Positions 1 to 8,730 of a DNA stretch of 64,000 nt are shown here, one piece after another. The position numbers were made by a program, and so were the translations under genes. Every line of letters starts with the position of its first letter. Within the stretch, counting starts at the first letter, position 1. This DNA comes from Rhodovibrionaceae bacterium (GTDB lineage Bacteria > Pseudomonadota > Alphaproteobacteria > Kiloniellales > DSM-21159): contig JANQMX010000090.1 in the NCBI GenBank assembly GCA_028279885.1, positions 1-64,000 of the forward strand. The letters are read 5' to 3'. The notes beneath the pieces were generated by a model. That model did no database searches, had not been told where the DNA came from, and saw only the letters and a list, made by a program, of their open reading frames with translations.

Positions 1-83
1 GTCACCCCAAGAAGAGCTCTCTCAACTTGAAACGACGACGCGCCGGATGGGACGATACTTTCCTCCTCAAACTCATGACTCAT
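1..83 (-). CDS. partial unknown ORF running off the left edge
   Basis: An ATG (complement of 81-83) opens a minus-strand frame that stays open for 27 codons to the window edge and begins MSHEFEEESIVPSG. It lies just past the point where the neighbouring aldo/keto reductase homology stops. A weak purine-rich stretch (GGCAGGG) precedes it. No family is recognised, and the open frame is too short to exclude chance. Confidence 0.2.
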   Translation of the reverse strand, partial: MSHEFEEESIVPSGASSFQVERALLGV

Positions 84-88
84 GTGCG

Positions 89-358
89 TTAGCCCTGCCG
101 TCGAGAGGCGTTGTGGGGATAGACCTTGCTGACGAGAAACAGCCCGTCGCGGCGCCCGGCGATAGCCTCGCCGACAACCTCTTCCGCGCCGCCTTCACCG
201 TACATCTCGGCCGTGTCAACCAGGGTAAGTCCGAGATCGATGCCGTGCTGCAGCGCCTTGACCTCCTGGCTGCGCTGGCCGGCACGCTCACCCATGCGCC
301 AGGTGCCGAGCCCGAGAGCCGGCGCCTCCATACCGTTCGGGAGCGCCACGAATCGCAT
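89..358 (-). pseudogene. 3'-truncated aldo/keto reductase
   Basis: The 89 residues match the N-terminal third of an aldo/keto reductase, an NADPH-dependent cytosolic carbonyl reductase with a TIM barrel of about 275 residues. Visible are the first strand ([10 protein letters not shown]), the catalytic Asp and Tyr in [11 protein letters not shown], and the [13 protein letters not shown] strand. The frame then ends in RRQG and a stop, where a normal family member continues with the next barrel helix. I translated the sequence to the left in all three minus frames and saw no continuation, so this looks like a truncation or rearrangement junction near 95 rather than a simple frameshift. The start at 358 has an AAAGGGG ribosome site. 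It is probably non-functional because the catalytic Lys and His are missing. Confidence 0.75.
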
Positions 359-474
359 CTCTGCCCCTTTCTATCCGCATTGGTGAGACGAGCAGGCTTG
401 ATATCTGATGGCGGTCGACAGCGCCAGCCGCTCGGATCGCGGCCTCGGGGGCGCCTGCGGAACATGGAATCGTC

Positions 475-1392
475 GTGACGACCGAGGTATCGTCGAGGGA
501 GGGCGGGCTCCCGGATGCGGTCAAAGGCATCCTTTGGATGCTGCTGACGGCTGCGCTCTTCATGGTGATGGACGTCATCGCCAAGTGGCTGTCGGAAAGC
601 TACCCGACCAACCAGATCACCTGGGGGCGCTTCTTCTTTCACGCGCTCTTTCTCGGCCTGTACCTGAATCATCGCCTTCTGGCGACGCTGCGCTCCAATC
701 GCCTGGGTCTGCAGCTGACGCGCTCCTGCTTCATGCTGGCCACCAACTTCCTGTTTTTCACCGGCCTCGCTTACCTCGGCTTGGCGGAGATTACCGCGAT
801 CATGTACGTGGCGCCCCTGGTGACCACCTTGCTGGCCGTGCCGCTGTTGGGGGAGGTGGTTGGCTGGCGCCGCATCGCGTCGGTCATTGTCGGCTTCATC
901 GGCGCATTGATCATCATCCGGCCCGGCAGCGAGAGCTTGAGCTGGGCGGTGCTTTTCCCCTTGGCCGCCGCCTTCAGCCACGCCGCCTATCAGATTACCA
1001 CGCGCATGCTGTCGCGCAGCGAGGGCTCGCTGACGACGCTCGCCTACACGGCGCTGGTCGGCGCGGTGATCTCGACTCTGGCGTTGCCCTTGGGATGGGA
1101 GACGCCGGACCTGGTCGGTTGGTTGGGCCTGATGGGGATGGGCCTCTTCGGTTGCCTAGGCCATTTCACCTTCATCAGGGCGTTCACCGTGGCGGACGCA
1201 GCTTTGGTCTCACCCTTCGCCTACACCAGCCTGCTCTGGGCCTCGCTGTTCGGCTATTTCATCTTCGCTGAGGTGCCTGACTTTTGGACCATCGTTGGCG
1301 CCGCCGTCGTCGCCGGTTCAGGTCTCTATATCGTTCACCGGGAGCGCCAGCGCTTGCGGCATCCCGTGTCGCCCTGGCGCCCGTCGCGCTGA
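475..1392 (+). CDS. EamA/DMT-family transporter
   Basis: This is a 305-residue inner-membrane protein with about ten hydrophobic segments arranged as two EamA repeats (roughly residues 15-145 and 155-290). It belongs to the drug/metabolite transporter superfamily, which usually exports amino acids or metabolites. Family-like features are the charged loop between the first two helices (VIAKWLSESYPTNQITWGRF) and the EVVGWRRIASVIVGFIGALI segment at the end of repeat one. The GTG at 475 is the start that retains the full first helix. It diverges from the truncated aldo/keto reductase across 116 bp and converges on the kinase gene to its right. The substrate cannot be told from sequence. Confidence 0.88.
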   Translation: MTTEVSSREGGLPDAVKGILWMLLTAALFMVMDVIAKWLSESYPTNQITWGRFFFHALFLGLYLNHRLLATLRSNRLGLQLTRSCFMLATNFLFFTGLAYLGLAEITAIMYVAPLVTTLLAVPLLGEVVGWRRIASVIVGFIGALIIIRPGSESLSWAVLFPLAAAFSHAAYQITTRMLSRSEGSLTTLAYTALVGAVISTLALPLGWETPDLVGWLGLMGMGLFGCLGHFTFIRAFTVADAALVSPFAYTSLLWASLFGYFIFAEVPDFWTIVGAAVVAGSGLYIVHRERQRLRHPVSPWRPSR

Positions 1393-1416
1393 GGGGGGCG
1401 AAGGGAACGGCGGACT

Positions 1417-2601
1417 CTAGTGTGCAGCCGCTTGCTGGGAGGCTGTGCCGCCTTCTTCGTGCAACAGACGGTTGGCCGGGAGGGTGACGCTGACCGTCGT
1501 GCCCTTGCCGTGGACCGAGGCGATGTCGAGCCGACCGCCGTGAAGCTCGGCGAAGGACTTGACGATGGAAAGGCCGAGCCCGGTGCCCTGGTAACTGCGC
1601 GTAAAGGTGCTCTGGGCCTGGACGAAGGGCTGGGTGATATGCTCCAGCTGTTCCGGCGCGATGCCGATGCCGTTGTCCTCGACACGGCCGACGATCTCGC
1701 CGGTGGGGAGCACCTCTGCCGCGACGATGACCTTGCCACCCACGCGGCTGAACTTGATGGCATTGGACAGCAGATTGAAGAAGATCTGCCGCAGCAGCCG
1801 CCTGTCGGCGTAGATGGCTGGCAGCGCATCGGGCAGGTCGCACTCGAGCTCGACCTCCGCCTGGGCGGCTTCGTTGCGCAGCAACCGAAGGACGCTGGCG
1901 ATGACGGATGGAAGCTCAACGGGTTCTTCCGTCAGTTCCATATGGCCGGCTTCCACCTTGGCGACATCGAGGATGGAGTTGATTACGGCCAAGAGGTGCC
2001 GGCCGCTCTCATGGATGTCGCGGACGTAGTCGACGTAGCTCGGATGGCCAAGCTCTCCCTTGGATTGACCTTCTAGGACCTCGGCAAAGCCGATGATGGC
2101 GTTGAGCGGCGTCCTGAGCTCATGGCTCATGTTCGCCAGGAACTCCGACTTCGCGCGGGAGGCCAGCTCGGCATTCACCTTGGCCTCGAGCAAGCTGTGG
2201 GTCAGGCGTTTGCGCTCGATGGCGTAGTGCACGGCGCGGCGCACGGTGTCGACGGTGATGTCGGTTTTGACCAGATAGTCCTGTGCGCCTTGCTGCACTG
2301 CGGCCAGCGCGTGCATCTCATCGTCATGGCCGCTCAAGACGACGATTGGGATGGTCGGCTGCACCTGCTGCAGGGCCGTCAGCCCTTTGAGGTCGCTGGC
2401 ATCGGGAAGCGAGAGATCGAGAAGCACCACGTCAGCGCCCTCACGGGTAAGTATCTGGCAGGCATCCGCCAGCGTCCCGGCCTCGGCGATGGTGTCATTG
2501 GACCAGCCGGCGTCGATCAGCAATTCTCGGGTGAGTCGCGCATCGCCCGGGTTGTCCTCGACAACGAGCACTTTGGCGTCGGTGCTGGCCTCTTCGATCA
2601 T
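1417..2601 (-). CDS. response regulator-histidine kinase fusion
   Basis: This is a cytosolic signalling protein of 394 residues counted from the ATG at 2601, which has an AAGG site. An upstream GTG at 2625 is also possible. It carries an N-terminal receiver domain with phospho-acceptor D62 (VVLLDLSLP) and K112, then a HisKA domain with H160 in NMSHELRTPLN, then an HATPase_c domain with an N-box (NLLSNAIKF), DNGIGI and GTGLGLS. No membrane segments are seen. A receiver in front of a kinase means it probably receives phosphate or an allosteric signal from the upstream kinase and regulator in the same operon. It is the last gene of the 4683-1417 operon. The output partner is unknown. Confidence 0.9.
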   Translation of the reverse strand: MIEEASTDAKVLVVEDNPGDARLTRELLIDAGWSNDTIAEAGTLADACQILTREGADVVLLDLSLPDASDLKGLTALQQVQPTIPIVVLSGHDDEMHALAAVQQGAQDYLVKTDITVDTVRRAVHYAIERKRLTHSLLEAKVNAELASRAKSEFLANMSHELRTPLNAIIGFAEVLEGQSKGELGHPSYVDYVRDIHESGRHLLAVINSILDVAKVEAGHMELTEEPVELPSVIASVLRLLRNEAAQAEVELECDLPDALPAIYADRRLLRQIFFNLLSNAIKFSRVGGKVIVAAEVLPTGEIVGRVEDNGIGIAPEQLEHITQPFVQAQSTFTRSYQGTGLGLSIVKSFAELHGGRLDIASVHGKGTTVSVTLPANRLLHEEGGTASQQAAAH

Positions 2602-2656
2602 GCTGCCTTGCCCTTCCTGCACCACCTCTGATCTTCGTCCCCCAAGCGATCGGCTG

Positions 2657-3097
2657 TTAAACAGCCGCGTCCGACTGCGGCAGCTTCACGATCTGGAGCC
2701 AGAAGGTCTCGATCTGACGCACGATCTCGATGAAGCGCTGGAGGTCGACAGGCTTGGTCACGTAGCAATTGGCGTGCAGGGCATAGCTCTTGACGATGTC
2801 CTGCTCGGCCTCGGAGGTGGTGAGCACGACGACGGGAATGTTTTTGAGGCTCGGATCCGTCTTGATCTCGGCCAGCACCTCGCGGCCGTCCTTCCGCGGC
2901 AGGTTGAGGTCCAGCAGTACGACATCGGGCCGCGGCGCATCGCGGAAAGGCTCCTCGCGGCGGAGAAATTTCATGGCCTCGACCCCGTCTCTGGCCAGAT
3001 GCAGACGGTTGCAGAGCAGCCCTTCCTTGAGCGCCTCCTCGGTCAGCCGGGCGTCGGCGGGATTGTCTTCGACCATCAGGATTTCGACGACGCTCAT
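2657..3097 (-). CDS. single-domain response regulator (Rcp1-like)
   Basis: This 146-residue stand-alone receiver has acidic pocket E10/D11, phospho-acceptor D63 (VVLLDLNLPRKDG), T93 and K115 (CYVTKP). The LNLPRKDGREVLAEIK signature and the short C-terminal helix are typical of Rcp1-type regulators that pair with phytochrome-like kinases. There is no DNA-binding domain, so it passes phosphate to another protein, plausibly the receiver-kinase fusion downstream. Its start overlaps the end of the upstream kinase by 4 nt, which indicates translational coupling. Confidence 0.92.
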   Translation of the reverse strand: MSVVEILMVEDNPADARLTEEALKEGLLCNRLHLARDGVEAMKFLRREEPFRDAPRPDVVLLDLNLPRKDGREVLAEIKTDPSLKNIPVVVLTTSEAEQDIVKSYALHANCYVTKPVDLQRFIEIVRQIETFWLQIVKLPQSDAAV

Positions 3098-4683
3098 GAT
3101 GCTGCCTTGTCGCTTGCGGGAAGGTTGAAAAGAAAGGTGCTGCCGCTCTTGCCGTCGGACTCCACCCTGAGTTGGCCGCCGTGGCGCTCGACGATCTTCT
3201 TGCAGACCGATAGTCCGATCCCGGTGCCGGGATAGGCGTCGCGCGCGTGCAGGCGCTGAAAGATGAGGAAGATCCGCTCGGCGTATTCCGGCTCGATTCC
3301 GATGCCGTTGTCGGCGACGGCGATTGTCCAGTCGCTGCCGTCGCGCGTCGCCGTCAGGCGAACCTCGGGCGGGGCATCGGCGCGGAACTTGATGGCGTTC
3401 GCGATCAGGTTTTGCAGCAGCTGACGGAGCTCGACGCCGTCGCCGCAGACATTCGGCAAGCCATCGATGTCCACCGTGGCGCCGGCGTCCTCGATGGCCT
3501 TCTGCAGGTCACGGCAGGTCATCTCGGCGGCGTCCTGCAGACTGACGCAGCGCCTGGGCCGATCGCTTCGGCCGACGCGCGAGTAGCTGAGCAGCGCATT
3601 GATGAGCTGCTGCATGCGCTCGGCACCGTCGACCGCGAAGCCGATGAACTCGTTGGCGTCCTGGTCCAGCGTGTCGTGGTAGCGGCGTTGCAGCAGCTGG
3701 CAGTAGCTCGCCACCATCCGCAAGGGCTCTTGCAGGTCGTGCGAGGCCACGTAGGCGAACTGCTCCAGCTCGGAATTGGAGCGTTGCAGGTCCTCGACCA
3801 GCTCGGCCATCTTGTCTGCCTGCTCTTTGAGCTTGGCCTGGTGTTGCGCGCGCTCGGTCACGTCCGTGTAGGTCGTGACGAAGCCGCCGGCAGGGAGCGG
3901 TACGCCGACGATCTCCAGCACGACGCCGTCCGGCCGGGTGCGCTGAAAGCAGTGCGGCTCGAAGCGCTTCGCCAATTCGACCCGCTCGCGGACCTGTTCC
4001 TCGATGTCGCCGGGGCCGTATTCGCCGCGCTCGGCGTTGTAGCGGATAAAGTCCGCAAACGGCCGGCCGTGAGGGCCGACGAAGTCCTTGGGAAACTCCA
4101 GAAGGTCGACGAAGTCGTCGTTCCACAGCACCAGGTTCAGGTCGGCGTCGGTGACACTGATGCCGTGGTTCATGTGCTCGAGCGTGGTGCGCAAAAGCGC
4201 CGAGGTGCGCTCCAGCTTGCGCTCGCTCCTAACCAATGAGGTCAGGTCGGTGCCCGTTCCCCGGTATCCAGCAAAGCTGCCGTCTGCGTCGTAGAACGGC
4301 TTGCCGTTGATCTGCACGATCAGAGGACATTCAGCGCCCGGCTTTTCGATGGGAAACACGAAGTTGCGGAACGGCCTGCGATTGTAGAGGTCGTCGAGAT
4401 GGGCGCGAAACGCCTCCAGATCGGAGGTCCCATCCAGGTAGTCTTCCCGCCGCTTGCCGAGAAAATGCTCGGGGCCCAGGCCGAGAACGTCGCGAATGCG
4501 CTCGGACAGATAGGTCAGGCGAAGATCCGGCCCCATTTCCCAGAACCAGTCAGAGGCGGCCTCGGCAAAGTCGCGCAGGCGCTCGTTGCTCTCCCGATCG
4601 AGCGTTTTCGTCTCCTGGGTCACCGGCTCCGCTGGCAGCGCGGAATCGGATTGCACCCGTTGGCTGTTGGGGCCTGAGGTCAC
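3094..4683 (-). CDS. PAS-domain sensor histidine kinase
   Basis: This 529-residue protein has two PAS domains (about 35-150 and 160-280), a short coiled coil (280-305), a HisKA domain with H315 in YVASHDLQEPLRM, and an HATPase_c domain with DNGIGI (458-463) and GTGIGLS (486-492). The HDLQEPLR H-box is the phytochrome/cyanobacterial type, although no GAF or PHY domain is present. No membrane helix is seen, so sensing is cytosolic. The start is GTG with an AAAGGG site nine bases upstream. It heads a three-gene operon with a single-domain regulator and a receiver-kinase fusion, and diverges from the SDR gene over 210 bp. The ligand is unknown. Confidence 0.92.
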   Translation of the reverse strand: MTSGPNSQRVQSDSALPAEPVTQETKTLDRESNERLRDFAEAASDWFWEMGPDLRLTYLSERIRDVLGLGPEHFLGKRREDYLDGTSDLEAFRAHLDDLYNRRPFRNFVFPIEKPGAECPLIVQINGKPFYDADGSFAGYRGTGTDLTSLVRSERKLERTSALLRTTLEHMNHGISVTDADLNLVLWNDDFVDLLEFPKDFVGPHGRPFADFIRYNAERGEYGPGDIEEQVRERVELAKRFEPHCFQRTRPDGVVLEIVGVPLPAGGFVTTYTDVTERAQHQAKLKEQADKMAELVEDLQRSNSELEQFAYVASHDLQEPLRMVASYCQLLQRRYHDTLDQDANEFIGFAVDGAERMQQLINALLSYSRVGRSDRPRRCVSLQDAAEMTCRDLQKAIEDAGATVDIDGLPNVCGDGVELRQLLQNLIANAIKFRADAPPEVRLTATRDGSDWTIAVADNGIGIEPEYAERIFLIFQRLHARDAYPGTGIGLSVCKKIVERHGGQLRVESDGKSGSTFLFNLPASDKAAS

Positions 4684-4893
4684 GGTTGAACCCTTTTTGT
4701 CACAGCAGGAGCATAGTCCGTGATATTTGAGGGGGTGTTAATCGTTCCTACGCATTGCTCGGTCCTGGTTGGAGCCAAGCTCCTGGCGTGCTCGCGCGCC
4801 AAGATTCCTTAACGGCGGGACCCTTTCCTTAACCGTGCTCCGTCTTAGCTCTAGCGGGGACGCGATCAACGAGAGGGTTAACGGAAGTAAGCC

Positions 4894-5622
4894 ATGACCG
4901 GGCTGGTTCTTATTTATGGTGCAACGGGCGGTATCGGTCTCGCTTTGACCGAGCGCTGCCTGGTAAGGGGACAGTCTGTCGTCGCCACCGGGCGCGACGA
5001 GACCCGGCTGGCCGCCCTTGGTGGCCGCGCGGGTGTGACGGCGCGGGCAGCCGATGCCCTCGTGTCCAACGATATCGAGGCCGTCGCCGAAGAGGCGGGG
5101 ACGATGGGCGCCTTGGCTGGTTTGGCGTATTGCATCGGTTCTATCGACCTGAAACCGCTGAAACGGGCGACAGAGGAAGACTTTCTTAAGAGCTATAGCC
5201 TGAATGTTGTGGGCGCGGCGCGCGCCGTGAAGGCGGCCGCGCCGGCGCTGACCAAAGCGGGCGGAGCTGTGGTGCTGTTTTCCTCGGTGGCGGCCGGTCA
5301 GGGATTTGCCAACCATAGCGTCATTGCGGCGGCAAAAGGGGGCGTCGAGTCCCTGACTCGTTCGTTGGCTGCTGAGTTGGCGCCGAAGGTTCGAGTGAAC
5401 TGCATAGCGCTGAGCTTGACGGACACGCAGATGGCGAAGCCGCTTCTGGCTAACGAGGCCATGGCAAAGGGCATCGCGCAGATGCATCCCTTGCCGAGAT
5501 TGGGGCAGCCCGAGGATGCGGCGGCGCTTGCCGACTTCCTCTTGTCCGATGATGCCGGCTGGATGACGGGGCAGGTTCTGTCGCTCGATGGGGGACGTTC
5601 AAGCTTGCGAACGAAGGGGTAG
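4894..5622 (+). CDS. SDR-family oxidoreductase lacking the catalytic tyrosine
   Basis: This is a 242-residue Rossmann-fold short-chain dehydrogenase/reductase. The nucleotide motif GATGGIG (9-15), the structural Asn (N104), the Ser pair S130/S131, and the C-terminal NADP-fold region ending in GWMTGQVLSLDGG are all present. In the catalytic YxxxK motif the Lys (K148) is kept but the Tyr position is Ile (SVIAAAKGG). This suggests altered chemistry or a non-classical subfamily. A GGAAG site precedes the ATG. It is followed with essentially no gap by the DUF3429 and DUF427 genes, which suggests one transcript. The substrate is unknown. Confidence 0.85.
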   Translation: MTGLVLIYGATGGIGLALTERCLVRGQSVVATGRDETRLAALGGRAGVTARAADALVSNDIEAVAEEAGTMGALAGLAYCIGSIDLKPLKRATEEDFLKSYSLNVVGAARAVKAAAPALTKAGGAVVLFSSVAAGQGFANHSVIAAAKGGVESLTRSLAAELAPKVRVNCIALSLTDTQMAKPLLANEAMAKGIAQMHPLPRLGQPEDAAALADFLLSDDAGWMTGQVLSLDGGRSSLRTKG

Positions 5623-5627
5623 TGGGG

Positions 5628-6119
5628 ATGGCCATGTCATACGGCAGGGACGGTGCGGAGGAGAGCTCAGAGATTCCGACGGCGGCAGCGCTGCTCGGGG
5701 CTGGCGGACTCATTCCCTTCGTGGGTCTGGCGGCTGCGGCGCACTTTGCCGGAGCTGTGGACGCCTCCATTGCAATTGAGGCTTTGCGGGCCTACGGGGC
5801 TGTCATTCTCTCTTTCCTGGGCGGCATCATTTGGGGCCTTGGGATTGCCGGTTTCGGCGGCGCCGCTGCCAAGCCGCGCGAGGCTTTGCGACTGACCGTC
5901 AGCATCCTTCCGTCGCTCTTCGGCTGGCTGGCCTTGATGCTGCCGGAGCAGTCCGGCCTCTGGCTGCTGGCATCCAGCTTTTTGATGGTGCTGGCGGTGG
6001 ACCTCATTATGAGCAGAGGAGGGCTGGCGCCGCGCTGGTATCCGGCACTCCGCTGGCGCCTGACGGCGATTGCATTTCTTTGTCTGGTGGTTGCCGGCTC
6101 CGCCGTGCCGACTGTGTAG
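5628..6119 (+). CDS. DUF3429 membrane protein
   Basis: This small inner-membrane protein (about 163 residues from the ATG at 5628) has four to five hydrophobic segments. It matches the DUF3429/TMEM69-like family through the FLGGIIWGLGI segment and the LPSLFGWLALMLP helix. A GTG at 5622 overlaps the SDR stop codon and an ATG at 5634 is a third possible start. AAGGGG upstream best fits 5628. It sits between the SDR and DUF427 genes in a tight plus-strand run. No biochemical function is established for the family. Confidence 0.8.
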   Translation: MAMSYGRDGAEESSEIPTAAALLGAGGLIPFVGLAAAAHFAGAVDASIAIEALRAYGAVILSFLGGIIWGLGIAGFGGAAAKPREALRLTVSILPSLFGWLALMLPEQSGLWLLASSFLMVLAVDLIMSRGGLAPRWYPALRWRLTAIAFLCLVVAGSAVPTV

Positions 6120-6121
6120 CG

Positions 6122-6619
6122 ATGACTCCGAAAGACCGCATCGCGCCTCAGCCTGGGCAGGAGTCCGTTTGGGATTATCCAAGGCCGCCGCGTCTCGAGC
6201 AGGTGGAAAACCGGCTGCGAGTGGTCTTCGACGGTGTGACCGTCGCCGATAGCACACGCGGCTATCGTGTTCTCGAGACCAGTCATCCCCCGGTCTATTA
6301 TATTCCGCAAGCGGATGTCCGCTTCGATCTACTCGAGCCGGCAGCGGGCAGTTCGCTCTGCGAATTCAAGGGCGCGGCCAGCTATTGGACCCTTCGGCAT
6401 GGCGCGCGTCTCTCAGAGCGGGCGGCTTGGAGCTATCCCGACCCGACCGTCGTTTTTGCCGCGATCAAGGACGCCTTGGCGTTCTACGCGTCGCGGGTCG
6501 ATGCCTGCTATGTCGGGGACGAGCGGGTGACCGCGCAGGAGGGCGACTTCTACGGCGGCTGGGTAACGTCCCGCATCGTCGGCCCCTTCAAGGGCGGACC
6601 CGGCACCTGGGGTTGGTAA
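6122..6619 (+). CDS. DUF427 domain protein
   Basis: This 165-residue soluble protein has the DUF427 core: VVFDGVTVADSTRGYRVLE, then HPPVYYIPQADV, then the CEFKGAASYW motif with its conserved Cys and Trp, and a C-terminal GGWVTSRIVGPFKGGPGTWGW. The ATG at 6122 is two bases after the stop of the DUF3429 gene, so the genes are probably co-translated. DUF427 proteins have a beta-barrel fold of uncertain function. It converges with the deacylase gene across 15 bp. Confidence 0.88.
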   Translation: MTPKDRIAPQPGQESVWDYPRPPRLEQVENRLRVVFDGVTVADSTRGYRVLETSHPPVYYIPQADVRFDLLEPAAGSSLCEFKGAASYWTLRHGARLSERAAWSYPDPTVVFAAIKDALAFYASRVDACYVGDERVTAQEGDFYGGWVTSRIVGPFKGGPGTWGW

Positions 6620-6634
6620 GGCCGGGTCTTCTCG

Positions 6635-7951
6635 TCAGGCGATCTTCTCCAGCCCGCACCACTCGGCGATAAACAGCGCGATGGAGCCGGTCACGCGGCG
6701 TACCGAGTCGAGGCTGACCCGCTCGTCAAAGCCGTGGATATTCTCCGAGTGAGGGCCGTAGACGAGGCAGGGCATGTCGCCGTAGAGCACGAAGACGCGG
6801 CCGTCGAGATAGGCTGGGGAGACCTTGGACTCCAGGCTGCGCTTGCAGCTTGTCGCGTGAGCGCGTGCCAAGGTTTTTTCGGCTTCGCCGCCCTCTTCGA
6901 GCACATAGCCGCGCGCGAAGAAGCCGTTGTACACGATCTCGGGCGGATTGTTGGCCAGAAAGGGATGGTCCCGGCAGACGTCCCGCAGGCAGGTCTCCAG
7001 CTCCAACGCCGCCTCCCGCGGGTCCTCGCCGGGATAGAGGGAGGCGCGCGCATCGAAGCTGCACCAGGCCGGCACGGAGGAGGCCCAGTCGCCGCCGGAG
7101 ATCTTGCCGACGTTGATGTTGATGGGGTGCTCGTGATCCTCGAAATAGCGATGGCCACTGCGCTTGGCGTTCCAGCGCTGTTCAAGGCCGCGCAGGGCCT
7201 GGATGAGGTCGTAGGCGGCGAGGATGGCGTTGGAGCCTTCGCTGGCACGCAGCACGTGGACGGGCGTGCCTCGGACATGGACCTGGAACCAGATGACGCC
7301 GACGTTGGCGCGGACCAGCGTCTCGCCCATCGGCTCGGTGATGAGGGCGGCATCGGCTTGGTAGCCGCGCTGCAGGCAGGCCAGCGCGCCGTTGCCTGTG
7401 CACTCCTCTTCGGTCACGGACTGGACATGGACGGTGGCTGCCGGCCGATAGCCGAGGTCGCGTAAGGCATCGAGCGCGAAGATGTTGGCGGCGATGCCGG
7501 CTTTCATGTCGCCGGCGCCGCGGCCATACATCCAGTCGCCGCTGCAGTAGGGCTCGAAAGGAGGACGGCTCCACTGCTCGTAGGGGCCGGTGGGAACGAC
7601 GTCGATATGGCCGTTGAGGATGAGCGAGCGGCCGTTCTCCTTTGAGGGTCGGTGGGTCGCCACCACGTTGATCGCGTTGTCGTAGCTCACCGTGACGGGA
7701 GAGAAGCCGGGATGCTCCTCGATATCGTCGGTGTTGATCGCCCAACGGTCGACGGCATAGCCGCGCTGGGACAGCTCCCGATGAACGAAGTCCTGCGCCG
7801 TATGCTCCTGTCCCCGCAGGGAAGGAAAGCGCACCAACTCCTCGGTGAAGGCGATCTGCTCTTCAAAGCGCGCCTCGACGGCTTTCAGGATGGGAGAGAC
7901 CATGCCAGGGTCCAGAAGGGACCTGTCTTGTTTCATGACGGCGATGGACAT
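6635..7951 (-). CDS. ArgE/DapE-family M20 deacylase
   Basis: This is a 438-residue zinc-dependent hydrolase of the M20 family (acetylornithine deacetylase/succinyl-diaminopimelate desuccinylase group). Metal and catalytic motifs are complete: H115 and D117 in NGHIDVVPTG, D148 in GRGAGDMKAG, the Glu pair in TEEECTGNGA (181-182), and a late His in GPHSENIHGFDE. The dimerisation domain lies in the middle (roughly 200-320). The frame is open further upstream to 8110, but MSIAVMKQD with a GGGAACGGAG site is the better start, since the extra residues are Arg-rich and unlike the family. The substrate is probably an N-acyl amino acid. Confidence 0.9.
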   Translation of the reverse strand: MSIAVMKQDRSLLDPGMVSPILKAVEARFEEQIAFTEELVRFPSLRGQEHTAQDFVHRELSQRGYAVDRWAINTDDIEEHPGFSPVTVSYDNAINVVATHRPSKENGRSLILNGHIDVVPTGPYEQWSRPPFEPYCSGDWMYGRGAGDMKAGIAANIFALDALRDLGYRPAATVHVQSVTEEECTGNGALACLQRGYQADAALITEPMGETLVRANVGVIWFQVHVRGTPVHVLRASEGSNAILAAYDLIQALRGLEQRWNAKRSGHRYFEDHEHPININVGKISGGDWASSVPAWCSFDARASLYPGEDPREAALELETCLRDVCRDHPFLANNPPEIVYNGFFARGYVLEEGGEAEKTLARAHATSCKRSLESKVSPAYLDGRVFVLYGDMPCLVYGPHSENIHGFDERVSLDSVRRVTGSIALFIAEWCGLEKIA

Positions 7952-8136
7952 GCTCCGTTCCCTTTCTTGGCGCTGAGCGCTCCCATTGGACTGCGGCCCG
8001 TCGTTGGCCCCCTTGCGCAGCCTGACATGCCTGATCTTCCTGACGTCGGGCGACGGCACTAGACTAGCGTGAAGGCTCGTATAGGGAAACACCAGTCGCC
8101 GTCGTCGCATGTCGCGCTGGGAGAAATCGTCGGGTG

Positions 8137-8619
8137 ATGCACAACAGTCGTTTGCGGGAAGTGGAGCCGCAGGACCTGGATTTCGTCTTCGACTGCCTCC
8201 GGCGCTTGGCTCACGAGGTCGGGGAGGCGGCGCATTTCGTTTCCTCGATTGAGGACGTGCGCCGTGACGCCTTCGGCAGCCGGCCTCATTACGAAGTTCT
8301 CATCGGCGAATGGAAGGGGCAGACGGCCGGGCTGGCCACCTTCTTTCCGATCTACTCCACCTACAAGGGACGGCCGGCGCTCTATGTCGACAATCTTTTC
8401 GTCCACGACTGGGCGCGCGGTGCGCGGCTCGGCCGGCATCTGATGAGCGGTGTTTGCGCCCTCGCTGAGGCACGCGGCTGCTGCCGGGTGGAGCTCAAGG
8501 TGCTGTCCGGCAACCCGGCGCAGCACTTCTATGAGAGCTTGGGCATGAGCGTGAGCGACGAACGGCACTACCGCATCGAAGGGGCGTCGATGATGCGGCT
8601 GGCCACGCACGAAGGTTAG
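8137..8619 (+). CDS. GNAT-family N-acetyltransferase
   Basis: This 160-residue single-domain acetyltransferase shows the core GNAT features: LYVDNLFVHDWARGARLGRH (motif A with an RxxRLGRH acetyl-CoA loop) and NPAQHFYESLGM near the C-terminus (motif B). The N-terminal REVEPQDLDFVFDCLRRLA helix is typical of diamine/amino-acid acetyltransferases. The ATG at 8137 is preferred, with a GTG directly before it at 8134. It diverges from the deacylase over about 185 bp. The acceptor substrate is not predictable. Confidence 0.87.
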   Translation: MHNSRLREVEPQDLDFVFDCLRRLAHEVGEAAHFVSSIEDVRRDAFGSRPHYEVLIGEWKGQTAGLATFFPIYSTYKGRPALYVDNLFVHDWARGARLGRHLMSGVCALAEARGCCRVELKVLSGNPAQHFYESLGMSVSDERHYRIEGASMMRLATHEG

Positions 8620-8656
8620 TGTGAGCGCGGCCTCTTGCCTCGTAGCGCCAAAAGAG

Positions 8657-8692
8657 CGGGAGCGAAGAACGATGGCTCGCTCTTCGTTCCCG
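8657..8692. terminator. bidirectional hairpin terminator
   Basis: Two 12-base arms (8657-8668 and 8681-8692) pair with 11 of 12 matches around a 12-base loop. The hairpin sits in the 111-bp gap between the convergent GNAT and isocitrate dehydrogenase genes, where a shared terminator is expected. No clear U-run follows on either strand. Confidence 0.5.
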
Positions 8693-8730
8693 GTCCTCCC
8701 TGAAACCTCCCGTTGTCGGGATAGCCTCTG

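Noticed and set aside
6635..8110. Longer start for the M20 deacylase at 8110
   Set aside because: The extra 53 residues are Arg-rich and non-homologous; the Met at 7951 has a good ribosome site and fits the family N-terminus.
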